The notes under the pieces are model-generated. The model was not told the origin of the DNA and did not search any database. It saw only the letters and a list, made by a program, of their open reading frames with translations. This document shows, piece by piece, positions 33,423 to 42,566 of a DNA stretch of 64,000 nucleotides (positions are counted from its first letter, which is position 1; every line of letters begins with the position of its first letter). Location: the NCBI GenBank assembly GCA_019359155.1, contig JAHHHV010000087.1:16672-80671 (forward strand). Direction: 5' to 3'. The position numbers and the translations under genes were made by a program. The stretch is from Pegethrix bostrychoides GSE-TBD4-15B. GTDB lineage: Bacteria > Cyanobacteriota > Cyanobacteriia > Elainellales > Elainellaceae.

Positions 33423-36064
33423 GGCAATGCCAGCCAATAGGTCAAAAGCTGCGTGGTAGATTCCGCCGTGGTTTCGGTTTAGCAATCTGCCTGGGATCTC
33501 TAGCTTGTGCTCTGTCGATTCTTGTCTCAGTCTTGGTCGGATCGGTCTCTGCTGGATCAGTCTCTGCTGGATCAGTCTCTGCTGGAGACTATCCCCCGGT
33601 TCAGCCAGCGCTCGCTCAGCGAGTGCAGTCTGGCTCCAGATTAAATCCAAGGGCTCAACTCGCCCCACCAACTGCCGCTCTAGAGGCAGGATTGCAGCTC
33701 TATGAAGCTGGACAATATGCTCAAGCAATTGATCTTTGGCAAGCCTCTCTGGCCGAAATGGGGCAGCTTCAGCAGGTCTTGTGCTGGAGCTATTTGGCCT
33801 TAGCGCATCAAAAGCTGGGAAACTGGCTGCAAGCCGAACAATTGATTGCTCAAAGCTTTGAACGGCTGAGGCAAGCCCAAATCTCCGATCCCCAGATTCT
33901 GGCACAGTTGTTCAACAGTCAAGGCCAAATTCAGCTCGGCTTAGGACAACCCGAATTAGCCTTAACAAGCTGGGAGCAGTCAGAGCGCTACTATGCAGCG
34001 GCTGAGGACGAGCTGGGTCAAATGGGCAGCCAAATTAACCAGGCGCAGGCTTTACAGACGCTGGGGCTATATCGCCGCGCTCAGAGTTTGCTGACAGTGA
34101 TCAGCATCCAGCTCAACGCTCAGCCTGATTCGCCCATCAAAGCCCTAGGGCTGAGAAGTTTGGGGGCAGTGTTGCAGATCGTCGGCAATTTGGCCGAGTC
34201 GCAGCAGGTCTTGCAGCAAAGCTTAGAGATTGCCGTCCAGCTTGACCTGCACCAGCAGATCAGTGAAATCCAGTTCAGCCTCGCGAATAGCCTGCGGAGC
34301 TTACAGGATACAGAAGCTGCCTTACAGCTCTATCAGCAGTCTGCCGCCGCCGCTCTCACGAGCATGGGGCAGCTTCAGGCTCAGCTCAACCAGCTCAGCT
34401 TATTGATTGACAGCCAGCAACGTCCGCAGGCAACAGCGCTAGCGGCTCAGCTGCCAGATCCGATCAGCCGCCTGACTCCGAGTCGTGACAGCATCTATCT
34501 GCAAGTCAATTTTGCAACTCAGCTGATGCAGCTAGCCGCCGCAGAGCCTGCCCCCGACTCGCAGCGGACTGCCGCTCAAATCCTGAGTGCCGCCATTCAG
34601 CAAGCGCAGAGCTTGCCTGATCAACGCGCCGAATCTTACGCGGTTGGGCAGCTCGCTCACCTCTATGAGCAGACTCAGCAGTGGGACATTGCCCAGTCGC
34701 TGAGCCAGCGAGCGCTGCTGCTCGCCCAGTCTGTGAATGCTGACGACATTTCCTACCGCTGGCAGTGGCAGCTCGGTCGGATTCTGAAGCAGCGTGATCT
34801 CGGGGCTGCCAAGGCTACTTACACCGAAGCACTCAAAACGCTAGATGTGATCCGTCGAGACTTGCTCTCCACTCAGCCTGAGTTCCAGGTCTCTTTCCGA
34901 GGCGATGTGGAGCCACTCTACCGCGAGCTAGTGGAGCTGTTGGTGCAGCCCAACGCCACTCAAGACGACCTTCAACAAGCCCGCGAAGCGATTGAAGCGC
35001 TGCGGCTGGCCGAACTCGAAAACTTCTTTCGCTCCGCCTGTCTCGACCCGGTTCAGCAGATTGATCAAGTGGATCGCACTGCCGCTATTTTCTACCCAAT
35101 TCTGCTGCCGAACCAGCTTTTGGTGATTGTCGCGCTGCCGAATCAACCTCTGCGCTACCACCGAACGACCATATCGCAGACCGAGGTGGAGGCAGTCATT
35201 GCTGCTTTCCGGCGCAGCCTGATTCTGCCCTATACCTCCAGTCGAGAAATTCAGCAGATCGCGCAGCAGCTTTATAGCTGGCTAGTTCAGCCCGTTGCGG
35301 CTAGCTTGAGTGCAGAGCAGATTGAAACGCTGGTCTTTGTCCAAGATGGAGCGCTGCAATCGATCCCAATGGCGGCACTCTTTGACGGCGAACGCTATTT
35401 GATCGAAACTTACAGCGTCGCGCTCTCTCCAGGGCTACGACTCTTTGCGCCTCAGCCCCTCAATCAAGTGCCGCTCAAGGCGGTTACAGCGGGTTTAACT
35501 GAAGCCCGCCATAGCTTTGAGCCGCTCCAGTTTGTTGAAATTGAGCTAGCTCAAATCCGCTCAGAAATTCCTAGCGATCTCTTGCTCGATCAAAGCTTTA
35601 CCAGCCTGACGCTTTCCGAGAAAATCAATAGCTCTGCCGCCCCGATTCTGCATATTGCCACGCACGGGCAGTTTAGTTCTCAAGCTGAGCAGACTTTTAT
35701 TCTGGCCTGGGATCAGCCCATCACGTCAGGCCGCTTTAGCCAGCTGATCCGAGCTAGAGCGCCGCAGTTAGAGCAACTAGAGCTGTTGGTTCTGAGCGCT
35801 TGTGAAACCGCCGTTGGCGATAAACGCGCGGCATTAGGGCTAGCTGGTCTGGCGATTCAGTCGGGTGCTCGCAGTACCCTGGCTTCTCTCTGGCTGATTG
35901 ATGATGAGTCAACGCCTCTCCTGATGACGCAGTTTTACAAAAGTCTTAAAATCAACATCAGCAAGGCTGCTGCGCTTCGTCAGGCCCAGTTGAGCTTGCT
36001 GCAAGGAAGATATCGGCACCCTCGGTTTTGGGCAGCGTTTGTCTTGCTGGGAAACTGGCAATAG
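33419..36064 (+). CDS. Secreted TPR-CHAT caspase-like protein
   Basis: An 881-residue protein. A signal-like segment (LAICLGSLACALSILVSVL) is followed by three VSAGS repeats from a 15-base tandem DNA repeat, then about ten TPR-type helical pairs (about 80-470). The C-terminal CHAT domain has its dyad: His749 in LHIATHG and Cys795 in VLSACETA, with the following GLAGLAIQSGARSTLASLW helix typical of the family. Such TPR-CHAT proteins are common next to cyanobacterial TPS exoproteins. It starts at the ATGA overlap with the exoprotein gene. A role in maturing or trimming the exoprotein in the periplasm is an inference; no substrate is known. Confidence 0.88.
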   Translation: MRQCQPIGQKLRGRFRRGFGLAICLGSLACALSILVSVLVGSVSAGSVSAGSVSAGDYPPVQPALAQRVQSGSRLNPRAQLAPPTAALEAGLQLYEAGQYAQAIDLWQASLAEMGQLQQVLCWSYLALAHQKLGNWLQAEQLIAQSFERLRQAQISDPQILAQLFNSQGQIQLGLGQPELALTSWEQSERYYAAAEDELGQMGSQINQAQALQTLGLYRRAQSLLTVISIQLNAQPDSPIKALGLRSLGAVLQIVGNLAESQQVLQQSLEIAVQLDLHQQISEIQFSLANSLRSLQDTEAALQLYQQSAAAALTSMGQLQAQLNQLSLLIDSQQRPQATALAAQLPDPISRLTPSRDSIYLQVNFATQLMQLAAAEPAPDSQRTAAQILSAAIQQAQSLPDQRAESYAVGQLAHLYEQTQQWDIAQSLSQRALLLAQSVNADDISYRWQWQLGRILKQRDLGAAKATYTEALKTLDVIRRDLLSTQPEFQVSFRGDVEPLYRELVELLVQPNATQDDLQQAREAIEALRLAELENFFRSACLDPVQQIDQVDRTAAIFYPILLPNQLLVIVALPNQPLRYHRTTISQTEVEAVIAAFRRSLILPYTSSREIQQIAQQLYSWLVQPVAASLSAEQIETLVFVQDGALQSIPMAALFDGERYLIETYSVALSPGLRLFAPQPLNQVPLKAVTAGLTEARHSFEPLQFVEIELAQIRSEIPSDLLLDQSFTSLTLSEKINSSAAPILHIATHGQFSSQAEQTFILAWDQPITSGRFSQLIRARAPQLEQLELLVLSACETAVGDKRAALGLAGLAIQSGARSTLASLWLIDDESTPLLMTQFYKSLKINISKAAALRQAQLSLLQGRYRHPRFWAAFVLLGNWQ

Positions 36065-37150
36065 TTAGCCTGAAGCCAATCCCGCATTCATCCCGCAAAG
36101 CGCAGCTTCTGTCTGCTTCCAGCGTCCAGAGATCCAGGTCGGCTTGCCAAGCTGGTAGTAGCGACGATACCAGTCTACAAACTGTGGGATGCCGACCTCG
36201 ATTGGCACTTGCGGCGTGAAGCCGACCGCCTGCTGCAAATCTTCAATATCAGCGTAGGTTTCTAGAACCTCTCCAGGCTGGAGCGGCAAGAAGTTCTTTT
36301 GGGCGACAGCGCCGAGGCTCGACTCCAGAACTTCAATGAAGCGCAGCAGCTCTACAGGCTGGTTATTGCCAATATTATAGATGCGATATGGTGCATGGCT
36401 ATGGCTAGCAGAGCTGGCAGAAGCATCAGAATTTTGCTGTGGGATATGGTTGAGTAAACAGATAATGCCATCGACAATATCATCGATGTAGGTGAAATCA
36501 CGCCGCATTTTGCCGTGATTAAAAACGTCGATAGGTTTGCCTTCCAAGATGGACTTAGTAAATGTAAAAAGCGCCATATCAGGACGACCCCAAGGCCCAT
36601 AGACCGTAAAGAACCGGAGTCCAGTCGTCGGAATATTGTAGAGATGACTGTAGGTATGTGCCATCAGCTCATTCGCTTTTTTAGTCGCTGCGTACAAACT
36701 CAGGGGATGATCAACGGTTTGACGGGTCGAAAACGGCATACTGCGATTGGCTCCATAGACAGAACTAGAGGAGGCGTAAATAAGATGCTGGACTTGCTGC
36801 TGTCGGCATCCTTCTAAAATATGCAGAAACCCAACCAGATTACTATCGACATAGGCATGTGGGTTCTCCAGCGAGTAACGGACTCCGGCTTGAGCGGCAA
36901 GGTGGATCACTCGCTCAAACTGATGCGCTCTGAATAGAGCTTCCATGCCGGGACGGTCAGCCAGATCAAGCGGGTAAAACTGGAAGTTAGGCTGCTGCTT
37001 GAGCTGTGCCAGCCGATTGCACTTTAGATTCACATCGTAGTAATCATTGAGGTTATCGAGTCCAATGACCTGATTGCCCAGCTGGAGTAAAGCTTGACTC
37101 AGATGAAACCCGATGAATCCAGCTGCTCCCGTCACAAGAATTTTAGACAT
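36065..37150 (-). CDS. UDP-glucuronate 4-epimerase-like NAD-dependent epimerase
   Basis: A 361-residue extended SDR with [12 protein letters not shown] at the NAD site, a YASSSSVYG strand and the catalytic YAATKK (Tyr-x3-Lys). The [18 protein letters not shown] run is characteristic of UDP-glucuronate 4-epimerases of the CapI type. It should interconvert UDP-glucuronate and UDP-galacturonate for surface polysaccharide in the cytoplasm. Its stop abuts the convergent TPR-CHAT stop with no gap. The histidine phosphatase and ABC exporter genes lie upstream on the same strand, 42 bases apart, so the three look like a polysaccharide or glycolipid operon. Confidence 0.87.
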   Translation of the reverse strand: MSKILVTGAAGFIGFHLSQALLQLGNQVIGLDNLNDYYDVNLKCNRLAQLKQQPNFQFYPLDLADRPGMEALFRAHQFERVIHLAAQAGVRYSLENPHAYVDSNLVGFLHILEGCRQQQVQHLIYASSSSVYGANRSMPFSTRQTVDHPLSLYAATKKANELMAHTYSHLYNIPTTGLRFFTVYGPWGRPDMALFTFTKSILEGKPIDVFNHGKMRRDFTYIDDIVDGIICLLNHIPQQNSDASASSASHSHAPYRIYNIGNNQPVELLRFIEVLESSLGAVAQKNFLPLQPGEVLETYADIEDLQQAVGFTPQVPIEVGIPQFVDWYRRYYQLGKPTWISGRWKQTEAALCGMNAGLASG

Positions 37151-37192
37151 TTTTCAACTCTTTGTAGTAATAAGCCTGAGAATGAGAAGTAA

Positions 37193-38398
37193 CTAAGCAA
37201 AATTTAGAGCCTGAATCACCGGAGAACAGGCTGCGGAGGGATAATGTAAAACACTCATCGCTCCGGGCTGCACTTGTAAACGCCAGCGCTGAGCTGGATC
37301 TAGGCCAATTGCGTCCCCAAGAATTTGCTGAATGTCAGCAGTCTGGGTGACGACCAGTCCCGTGATCAGGTGAGATGAATAGCTGGATTTTGCGGCGATG
37401 CTGCGCTGCCAGTTGAGCAGAAAATGCTGCTGCTGACTTTGGAGCTGCACCTGGAGCTGCACCGTCTGGGGATGCTGCCGCAGCATTTGATCAGTTAGAG
37501 CCTGAGCCTGATCAGCGGTATTGGTGAGGCTGAAATTAATTGCCACATCGCGCAGTGAATCCGCCAGAGCCGCGATCGACTGAGGCAGCGATTCGGTGGG
37601 CAACAGCAGGAGTCGCAAACCCTGTTTCCCTTCTTTCAGCTTGGGTAGGGTTTCCCCAATCGGTTTGGTTAGATTTAAAATGCTGAGCTGGGCAGCGCTG
37701 GAATTGCTGCTGGGGCGGCTGTTGGGGCGGCTGTTTGGAAAATTAAGGATGCTAATGCCGCAGTTCGACTGTTGAAGGCTGTGGAACCGAGCAGGTGCTA
37801 GCCCTAGCGCAGTGCTGATCAGCGCGCGATTCGTGCCGCCGTGACTAGCAATTAAAATCGTCTGACCCGCGTGGCGCGGCAAAACTTCTTGCCAAAACTG
37901 CTGAGCGCGCGCGTAGAGATCGAGAACCGGATAGCAGGTCTGCACCGCAACAGCAACCGCCCCAGAGCTGCTCATCGCCTGCGGGGTCGCTAGCCTAAAT
38001 TCGTGAGGCCGCTGCTTCCAGCATTCATGAGCGGCTGGCTCAGCTTGCTGCACCGCTTGAAACGATCGACCTTCCCAGCCCGACATATCAATTTCGCGCA
38101 GGCTCTGATGCACGTCTAGCGGCTTTGGGGACTTAGAATCTAGATGTTCGAGGATAGCCTCGACAGTCTGTTGAACTCGCTTCAGCGGACTCGTGTAGAC
38201 TGCATCGATTGGCTGTTGACTGTTCAGAAATTGACCAACCCGACCGGCTGTTTCATATCCCTGCTCAGTCAGCATCGAGGTATCAGAGCTACCTTGATAT
38301 AGCTTAAGCTGATTGAAGGTGCTCTGTCCATGCCGGACGAGAACGACACGAGTACTATCTTGAGTGAGGTCTGGAGCAAAGCTAGATAGCGATAACAT
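37193..38398 (-). CDS. Histidine phosphatase family protein with a C-terminal extension
   Basis: A 401-residue protein. The N-terminal 215 residues are a phosphoglycerate-mutase-like fold with VLVRHGQSTFN (catalytic His in RHG), YTSPLKRVQQT, and the second catalytic His in LIASHGGTNRAL. About 180 further residues form a second, less conserved region (LRLLLLPTESLPQSIAALADSL) that I do not recognise. It is likely a phosphomonoesterase in cell-envelope glycan metabolism, given neighbours for a nucleotide-sugar epimerase and an exporter. Its start overlaps the end of the ABC exporter gene by 17 bases, implying coupling. Confidence 0.82.
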   Translation of the reverse strand: MLSLSSFAPDLTQDSTRVVLVRHGQSTFNQLKLYQGSSDTSMLTEQGYETAGRVGQFLNSQQPIDAVYTSPLKRVQQTVEAILEHLDSKSPKPLDVHQSLREIDMSGWEGRSFQAVQQAEPAAHECWKQRPHEFRLATPQAMSSSGAVAVAVQTCYPVLDLYARAQQFWQEVLPRHAGQTILIASHGGTNRALISTALGLAPARFHSLQQSNCGISILNFPNSRPNSRPSSNSSAAQLSILNLTKPIGETLPKLKEGKQGLRLLLLPTESLPQSIAALADSLRDVAINFSLTNTADQAQALTDQMLRQHPQTVQLQVQLQSQQQHFLLNWQRSIAAKSSYSSHLITGLVVTQTADIQQILGDAIGLDPAQRWRLQVQPGAMSVLHYPSAACSPVIQALNFA

Positions 38399-40295
38399 GA
38401 TTATCTCCAGTACTTAAATGAGTGTGATCAAGACTACGTTTATCGCGAATTGAGTGGACGTTAGCCTGAAGCTGGTATAGCCGAGCGTATCGCCCCTTTA
38501 GAGACATCAACTCTAGGTGAGTACCCTGTTCTAAAACCTGACCTGCTTCAACATAGAGAATTCGGTCTGCCTGCTCAGTAATTCGCAGATTATGGGACAC
38601 TGTAAAGGTTGTACATCCCTCTGTTAAACGATTTAGAGCTGCGCTAACAGCCTGTTCGCTGCGGTTGTCCAACCCTGTTGTCGGTTCATCTAGAATTACA
38701 ATTGGCGACTTCCTAACTGCGGCGCGAGCAATGGCAATTCGCTGACGCTGTCCGCCAGAAAGCGTGGCTCCACGCTCACCCAAAATCGTATCGTAGCCCT
38801 GTGGCAATTTCAGGATAAATTCATGGGCATTGGCGAGCTGAGCGGCTACTTCAATTTCGGCTCGCGTTGCATTGAGCCGCCCGTAGGCAATGTTCTCATA
38901 TACTGTAGCGGCGAACAAAATACTCTCTTGCAGCACGACACTAATCTGTTGACGCAAGGAGTCAATTTTATATTCGCGCAGGTCATGCCCGTCGATGAGG
39001 ATACGGCCTTCGATTGGATCATAGAAGCGCAGCAGTAAGCTCACTAAAGTTGATTTGCCGCTGCCCGACGGCCCGACTAGCGCGACTCGCTGTCCAGGTT
39101 GAACTGCAAAGCTCACCTGATGCAGCCTGCCGCCTGCCTGGGTTTCGGTATCATAGGCAAAGCTGACGTTTTCAAACTGTACTGCTCCTGAAAACGGCGG
39201 TGCTTCGAGTGCACCGCGTGTATCCTGAATGTCAGGAATGGTATCTAAAACATCGATGACTCGCTCACCTGATGCAGTTGCTTTCGCAATTTGACCTGTA
39301 TATTTTGCTAGTTGCCGAATCGGCTTAAATGCAGTTTTTAAGTACGTAATAAATATCAGCAGATCGCCCGGTGTCAAGCTTCCTTGCAGGACAAGCTGCA
39401 CCCCTTTCCAAAGCACTAGCGCCACTGCTACCGTCACCAGCACCTCCATGGTTCGCTCCATTCCAGCGCTGAGCTTTTGAGCCGAAGCATCATCCTGTAA
39501 GCTCTTGCGGTTATGGCGAAAAAAAGTATCTTCCAACAGATTTTGCAGAGATAGCGCCTGCACAATTTTGATGGCGCCCATCGCCTCCGCTGCTGTGGCC
39601 GCCATCGCCCCTTCTTGCTGCCGCTGCCGCCGCACGACTTCGCGTATCCGACGTGAGGTGCGGGTAATGGAAATTACAAATAGGGGAAAAATAGCAATTG
39701 CAATGACTGCCATCTCCCAATGTAGCCAAAACATGACCCCAACCATACCGACGAGCGTTAGCGAACTTGCCAAGAGTGGCAGCAGCGCCATGACGGTGAC
39801 TTCTCGTAGTCGTGTAATATCCTGCGTGACGCGAGCGATTAGATCGCCTGTCTTTGCCTGATTGTGAAATGACATCGACAGACGCTGCAAGTGACTGTAG
39901 AGATCACTCCGGACTTCTGCCATCACATGTGATGCTGCAACAGCCATGCCGGCGGTGCTAGAATATGCTGCTGCCCCCCGCAAGATGGCTAGCCCAATCG
40001 AGCCAAGCGTCAACAGTGTGAGCAACAAAATTGGCGAGACTATGCCAAGCAGCGGTAGAGTAAAGGCCGGCTGATCGACTCCAGGCAACAAGATGTGATC
40101 AAAAATGATCTTCAGTGGCCAAGGTTCTAAGAGCCGCAGCAGCGTTTCCGCTAGCAGTCCCAGCAGCGAGATAGTCAGCAGCAACCGCTGTTTCTGAATC
40201 TGGGGGGCAAACCGCTTGAGAATACGCCCCATTCCGGGCAAAGTCTCTTTGATGCTGGCAGTATGTTTCATCTCTCCATACAAATTGTGCGTCAC
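38382..40295 (-). CDS. ABC exporter, fused permease-ATPase (lipid/polysaccharide type)
   Basis: A 637-residue half-transporter. Six transmembrane helices (about 35-330) precede an ATPase with Walker A GPSGSGKST, signature LSGGQRQR, Walker B IVILDEPTTGLD and switch His in FTVSHNLR. The overall layout matches MsbA/HepA-type homodimeric exporters of lipids, glycolipids or drugs. It begins the minus-strand unit ABC, histidine phosphatase, epimerase, which suggests a surface-glycan export role rather than drug efflux. The N-terminal residues before FAPQIQKQRLL are variable; the ATG at 40295 has no strong ribosome site and an internal Met is possible. Confidence 0.87.
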   Translation of the reverse strand: MTHNLYGEMKHTASIKETLPGMGRILKRFAPQIQKQRLLLTISLLGLLAETLLRLLEPWPLKIIFDHILLPGVDQPAFTLPLLGIVSPILLLTLLTLGSIGLAILRGAAAYSSTAGMAVAASHVMAEVRSDLYSHLQRLSMSFHNQAKTGDLIARVTQDITRLREVTVMALLPLLASSLTLVGMVGVMFWLHWEMAVIAIAIFPLFVISITRTSRRIREVVRRQRQQEGAMAATAAEAMGAIKIVQALSLQNLLEDTFFRHNRKSLQDDASAQKLSAGMERTMEVLVTVAVALVLWKGVQLVLQGSLTPGDLLIFITYLKTAFKPIRQLAKYTGQIAKATASGERVIDVLDTIPDIQDTRGALEAPPFSGAVQFENVSFAYDTETQAGGRLHQVSFAVQPGQRVALVGPSGSGKSTLVSLLLRFYDPIEGRILIDGHDLREYKIDSLRQQISVVLQESILFAATVYENIAYGRLNATRAEIEVAAQLANAHEFILKLPQGYDTILGERGATLSGGQRQRIAIARAAVRKSPIVILDEPTTGLDNRSEQAVSAALNRLTEGCTTFTVSHNLRITEQADRILYVEAGQVLEQGTHLELMSLKGRYARLYQLQANVHSIRDKRSLDHTHLSTGDNHVIAI

Positions 40296-40438
40296 CTCAG
40301 TATGCTAAAAACGGATGAAGTAACCGTGAAACAATTATGAGAGAACGCTCATGGAATAGAGCATGGCGAAGATTGGCCTAAATGAGAGATTCCATCTCCT
40401 GATACTGGAGGAGTTTTACCAGAGTGTCTCTCGCAGGC

Positions 40439-40522
40439 AGCTCTACAAAACAGCTCTATAAAACACAGCTCTACAAAACAGCTCTATAAAACACAGCTCT
40501 ACAAAACAGTTCTACAAAACAG
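40439..40522. repeat. Three tandem copies of a 28-base unit
   Basis: The unit AGCTCTACAAAACAGCTCTA followed by TAAAACAC repeats at 40439, 40467 and 40495; the third copy differs by a few bases. Each unit is itself built of two similar halves. There are no unique spacers, so this is not a CRISPR array. Confidence 0.85.
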
Positions 40523-40697
40523 TGGAGCCGTGACACTTCTGTTGTAGGTAACTGGATAGACTCGTACAACGGTAATCGACCGCATTCAGGACGTGACTGC
40601 TCCGGTAAGACACCGTTGGTGCAGCCTGCCAGAGGTATCGGTGTGGGACTCAGGTGAGTCGTGTCAACATTTTGTAATATTAGATAATCGACCATAT

Positions 40698-40709
40698 AAC
40701 TGTATAGTA
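40698..40709. promoter_or_regulatory. Candidate ArsR-family operator before the sulfide:quinone reductase operon
   Basis: ACTGTATAGT at 40699-40708, with AGTAT following, differs at one base from the perfect palindrome ACTATATAGT found before the persulfide dioxygenase gene (48853-48862). It lies about 140 bases before the reductase ATG in an AT-rich stretch. Two ArsR-type genes lie in these operons, so a sulfide- or persulfide-responsive repressor site is a reasonable inference. Confidence 0.5.
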
Positions 40710-40846
40710 GTATGATAGTCTCATCGGCTCTATGGAGGCGGCATGCTGAAGCTGACGACCAGTTGACCCATCATTACTTCAAAGCATCATCAAAGAGACA
40801 TTTCAAAACTCAATCTTAAAAACTTAACCTTTATGGGGTCGCTATT

Positions 40847-42142
40847 ATGGCTCATGTTGTTGTTATTGGGGCTGGACTGGGCGGCTTGCCTGCTGCCTAT
40901 GAATTGAGGCATGTCTTGCCACGTGAACATCAGATCACGCTCATTTCAAATCAGCCAAAGTTTACATTTGTGCCTTCGTTGCCGTGGGTGGGATTGGGAT
41001 TAAAGTCCCTCGATCGCATCCAATTGGATCTAGCCAAGATCGTGCCTCAGCATGGCATTGAGTTTATTCATGCGGCTGTCACGGCTATTGATCCCAAGTC
41101 TCGCCAGATTACCATGGGCGAACAAACGCTGGACTATGACTATGCCGTTATTGCTACGGGGCCGGAGCTGGCACTGGATGCCATTCCAGGGCTAGGGCCA
41201 GAGGGAGGTTACACCCAATCGGTCTGTAATCCGCACCATGCACTGTTAACGAGGGACGCATGGCAGAAATTCTTAGCTGATCCAGGGCCGATTGTAGTGG
41301 GTGCGGCACCCGGAGCCAGTTGTTTTGGCCCCGCCTATGAGTTTGCCTTGTTGCTTCATCATGTTTTGAAGCAGAAGGGCTTGCGGTCGCAAGTCCCCAT
41401 CACCTTTATTACCTCAGAACCCTACGCCGGACATCTGGGCATTGGCGGCATGGCCAACTCTCGCTGGCTAATGCGGAAATTCATGGCGGCTCGGGAAATT
41501 GAGCTGATGGAAAATACAGCCATTTCGCAGTTTGAACCAGATGCAGTTCACCTGGCAGATGGGCGAAAGATTCCAGCTAAATTTGTGATGGTTTTGCCGC
41601 CCTTCCGGGGACCCCGTTTCCTGCGTGAAGCACCAGGGCTGACGGATGCCAAGGGATTTATCCCCGTATTGCCCACCTATCGGCATCCTGACTTTGAGTC
41701 AATTTACGCTGTGGGAGTGATCACTCAACTCAAAGCAGTGGAGCAAACCCCAATTCCTACGGGCGCTCCCAAGGTGGGATTAATGAGCGAAGAGATGGCG
41801 CTGGCAGTTGCCCATAATATTGCCCTGGAGTTGGGAGTCACGTCGGGTTCGCAGTGCCAACCCACCCTGCAAGCAATTTGCTTCGCAGATTTTGGTGATA
41901 CTGGATCGCTATTTTTAGCCGATCCGCTGCTGCCGGATGAGTCAGGGAATCGCCGTCGCGCCCTCACCTATCACGGTATTTGGGTGTCGTGGATGAAGGC
42001 AGGCTTTGAGAAATATTTTATGACGAAGATGCGTCTGGGCTGGACAATTCCCTGGTTCGAGCGTTGGGGGTTTCGGGCCATCGGATTACCGCTGGTAGAA
42101 CCCATTACTCCCAGCCCAGAGCGAGTTCAGGTAAAAGTATGA
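40847..42142 (+). CDS. sqr: Sulfide:quinone oxidoreductase
   Basis: A 431-residue FAD enzyme with the N-terminal Rossmann motif VVIGAGLGGLPAAYEL and ATG at residues 103-105 region (VIATGPEL). Three cysteines stand where this family has its redox centre: Cys127 (QSVCNPHH), Cys159 in PGASCFGPAYEF, and Cys345 in AICFADFGDTG; the GASCFGPAYEF phrase is typical of the SQR class in cyanobacteria. It should oxidise sulfide at the membrane surface to persulfide or polysulfide and pass electrons to plastoquinone; the amphipathic C-terminus (GIWVSWMKAGFEKYFM) fits membrane binding. It heads an operon with ArsR, SCP2-like, rhodanese and RND genes. Confidence 0.87.
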   Translation: MAHVVVIGAGLGGLPAAYELRHVLPREHQITLISNQPKFTFVPSLPWVGLGLKSLDRIQLDLAKIVPQHGIEFIHAAVTAIDPKSRQITMGEQTLDYDYAVIATGPELALDAIPGLGPEGGYTQSVCNPHHALLTRDAWQKFLADPGPIVVGAAPGASCFGPAYEFALLLHHVLKQKGLRSQVPITFITSEPYAGHLGIGGMANSRWLMRKFMAAREIELMENTAISQFEPDAVHLADGRKIPAKFVMVLPPFRGPRFLREAPGLTDAKGFIPVLPTYRHPDFESIYAVGVITQLKAVEQTPIPTGAPKVGLMSEEMALAVAHNIALELGVTSGSQCQPTLQAICFADFGDTGSLFLADPLLPDESGNRRRALTYHGIWVSWMKAGFEKYFMTKMRLGWTIPWFERWGFRAIGLPLVEPITPSPERVQVKV

Positions 42143-42152
42143 AACCAAGGAT

Positions 42153-42455
42153 ATGGAAATAGTCTTCAACCCTGGCGAACTAGAGACACTCGCAAGCCGA
42201 TTTAAGATCCTCGCAGAACCTACCCGACTGCAAATTTTAGCGGCCCTGTGCAACCAGGAACATAGTGTACAGGAAATTTGCGATTGCACCGGATTACTTC
42301 AGGGCAATGTCTCGAAACACTTACGGCTCATGAAAGCTGCTGGAGTTGTGGCCTGTCGTCGGCAGGGGGTTTGGCGCTATTACCGGGTGATTGATCTGGA
42401 TTTACTGGCTTTATGTGCTCGTACTCGTAACGCTTCAAATGCCAGCTGTGAGTAA
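42153..42455 (+). CDS. ArsR-family repressor, probably sulfide/persulfide responsive
   Basis: A 100-residue winged-helix ArsR protein: FKILAEPTRLQILAAL, the recognition region LLQGNVSKHLRLMKAAGVV, and a beta wing RRQGVWRYYRV. It carries Cys33, Cys43, Cys45, Cys68, Cys88 and Cys99; in sulfide-sensing ArsR proteins (BigR, SqrR) a Cys in the helix before the recognition helix and another near the C-terminus form a disulfide or polysulfide bridge, and Cys43/45 with Cys88 or 99 could serve. AAGGAT precedes the ATG, 10 bases after the SQR stop. It likely regulates its own operon through the AT-rich palindrome near 40699. A metal sensor remains possible. Confidence 0.8.
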   Translation: MEIVFNPGELETLASRFKILAEPTRLQILAALCNQEHSVQEICDCTGLLQGNVSKHLRLMKAAGVVACRRQGVWRYYRVIDLDLLALCARTRNASNASCE

Positions 42456-42566
42456 TGTTCAACTCAATTAAACCCAGGATTGAGTGGGGGTATGTGGAGG
42501 CTTTACCCCCACGATCTTCCAACTCATTATGTCCACCTACTTAACGATCAATTTGGAGAGACTTCA

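Larger units (their letters stand above)
40296..40846. other. Divergent intergenic region at the left border of the sulfide island
   Basis: About 550 bases between the minus-strand ABC exporter and the plus-strand sulfide:quinone reductase. It holds the 28-base tandem repeat at 40439-40522 and the ArsR-type operator candidate near 40699. A 74-codon minus-strand frame over the repeats is not convincing and is not called. From here rightwards the sequence acquires HIP1 octamers, so this gap may lie near a recombination junction. Confidence 0.5.

Noticed and set aside
40439..40522. Possible CRISPR array
   Set aside because: The 28-base units abut with no spacers and no cas gene is near, so this is a simple tandem repeat.
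40471..40695. 74-codon minus-strand frame over the tandem repeats
   Set aside because: Its C-terminal part is the translated repeat and no ribosome site or family is visible.
42480..42566. Upstream extension of the SCP2-like gene
   Set aside because: The extension lacks an ATG and a ribosome site; GGAGAG before ATG 42567 fixes the start.
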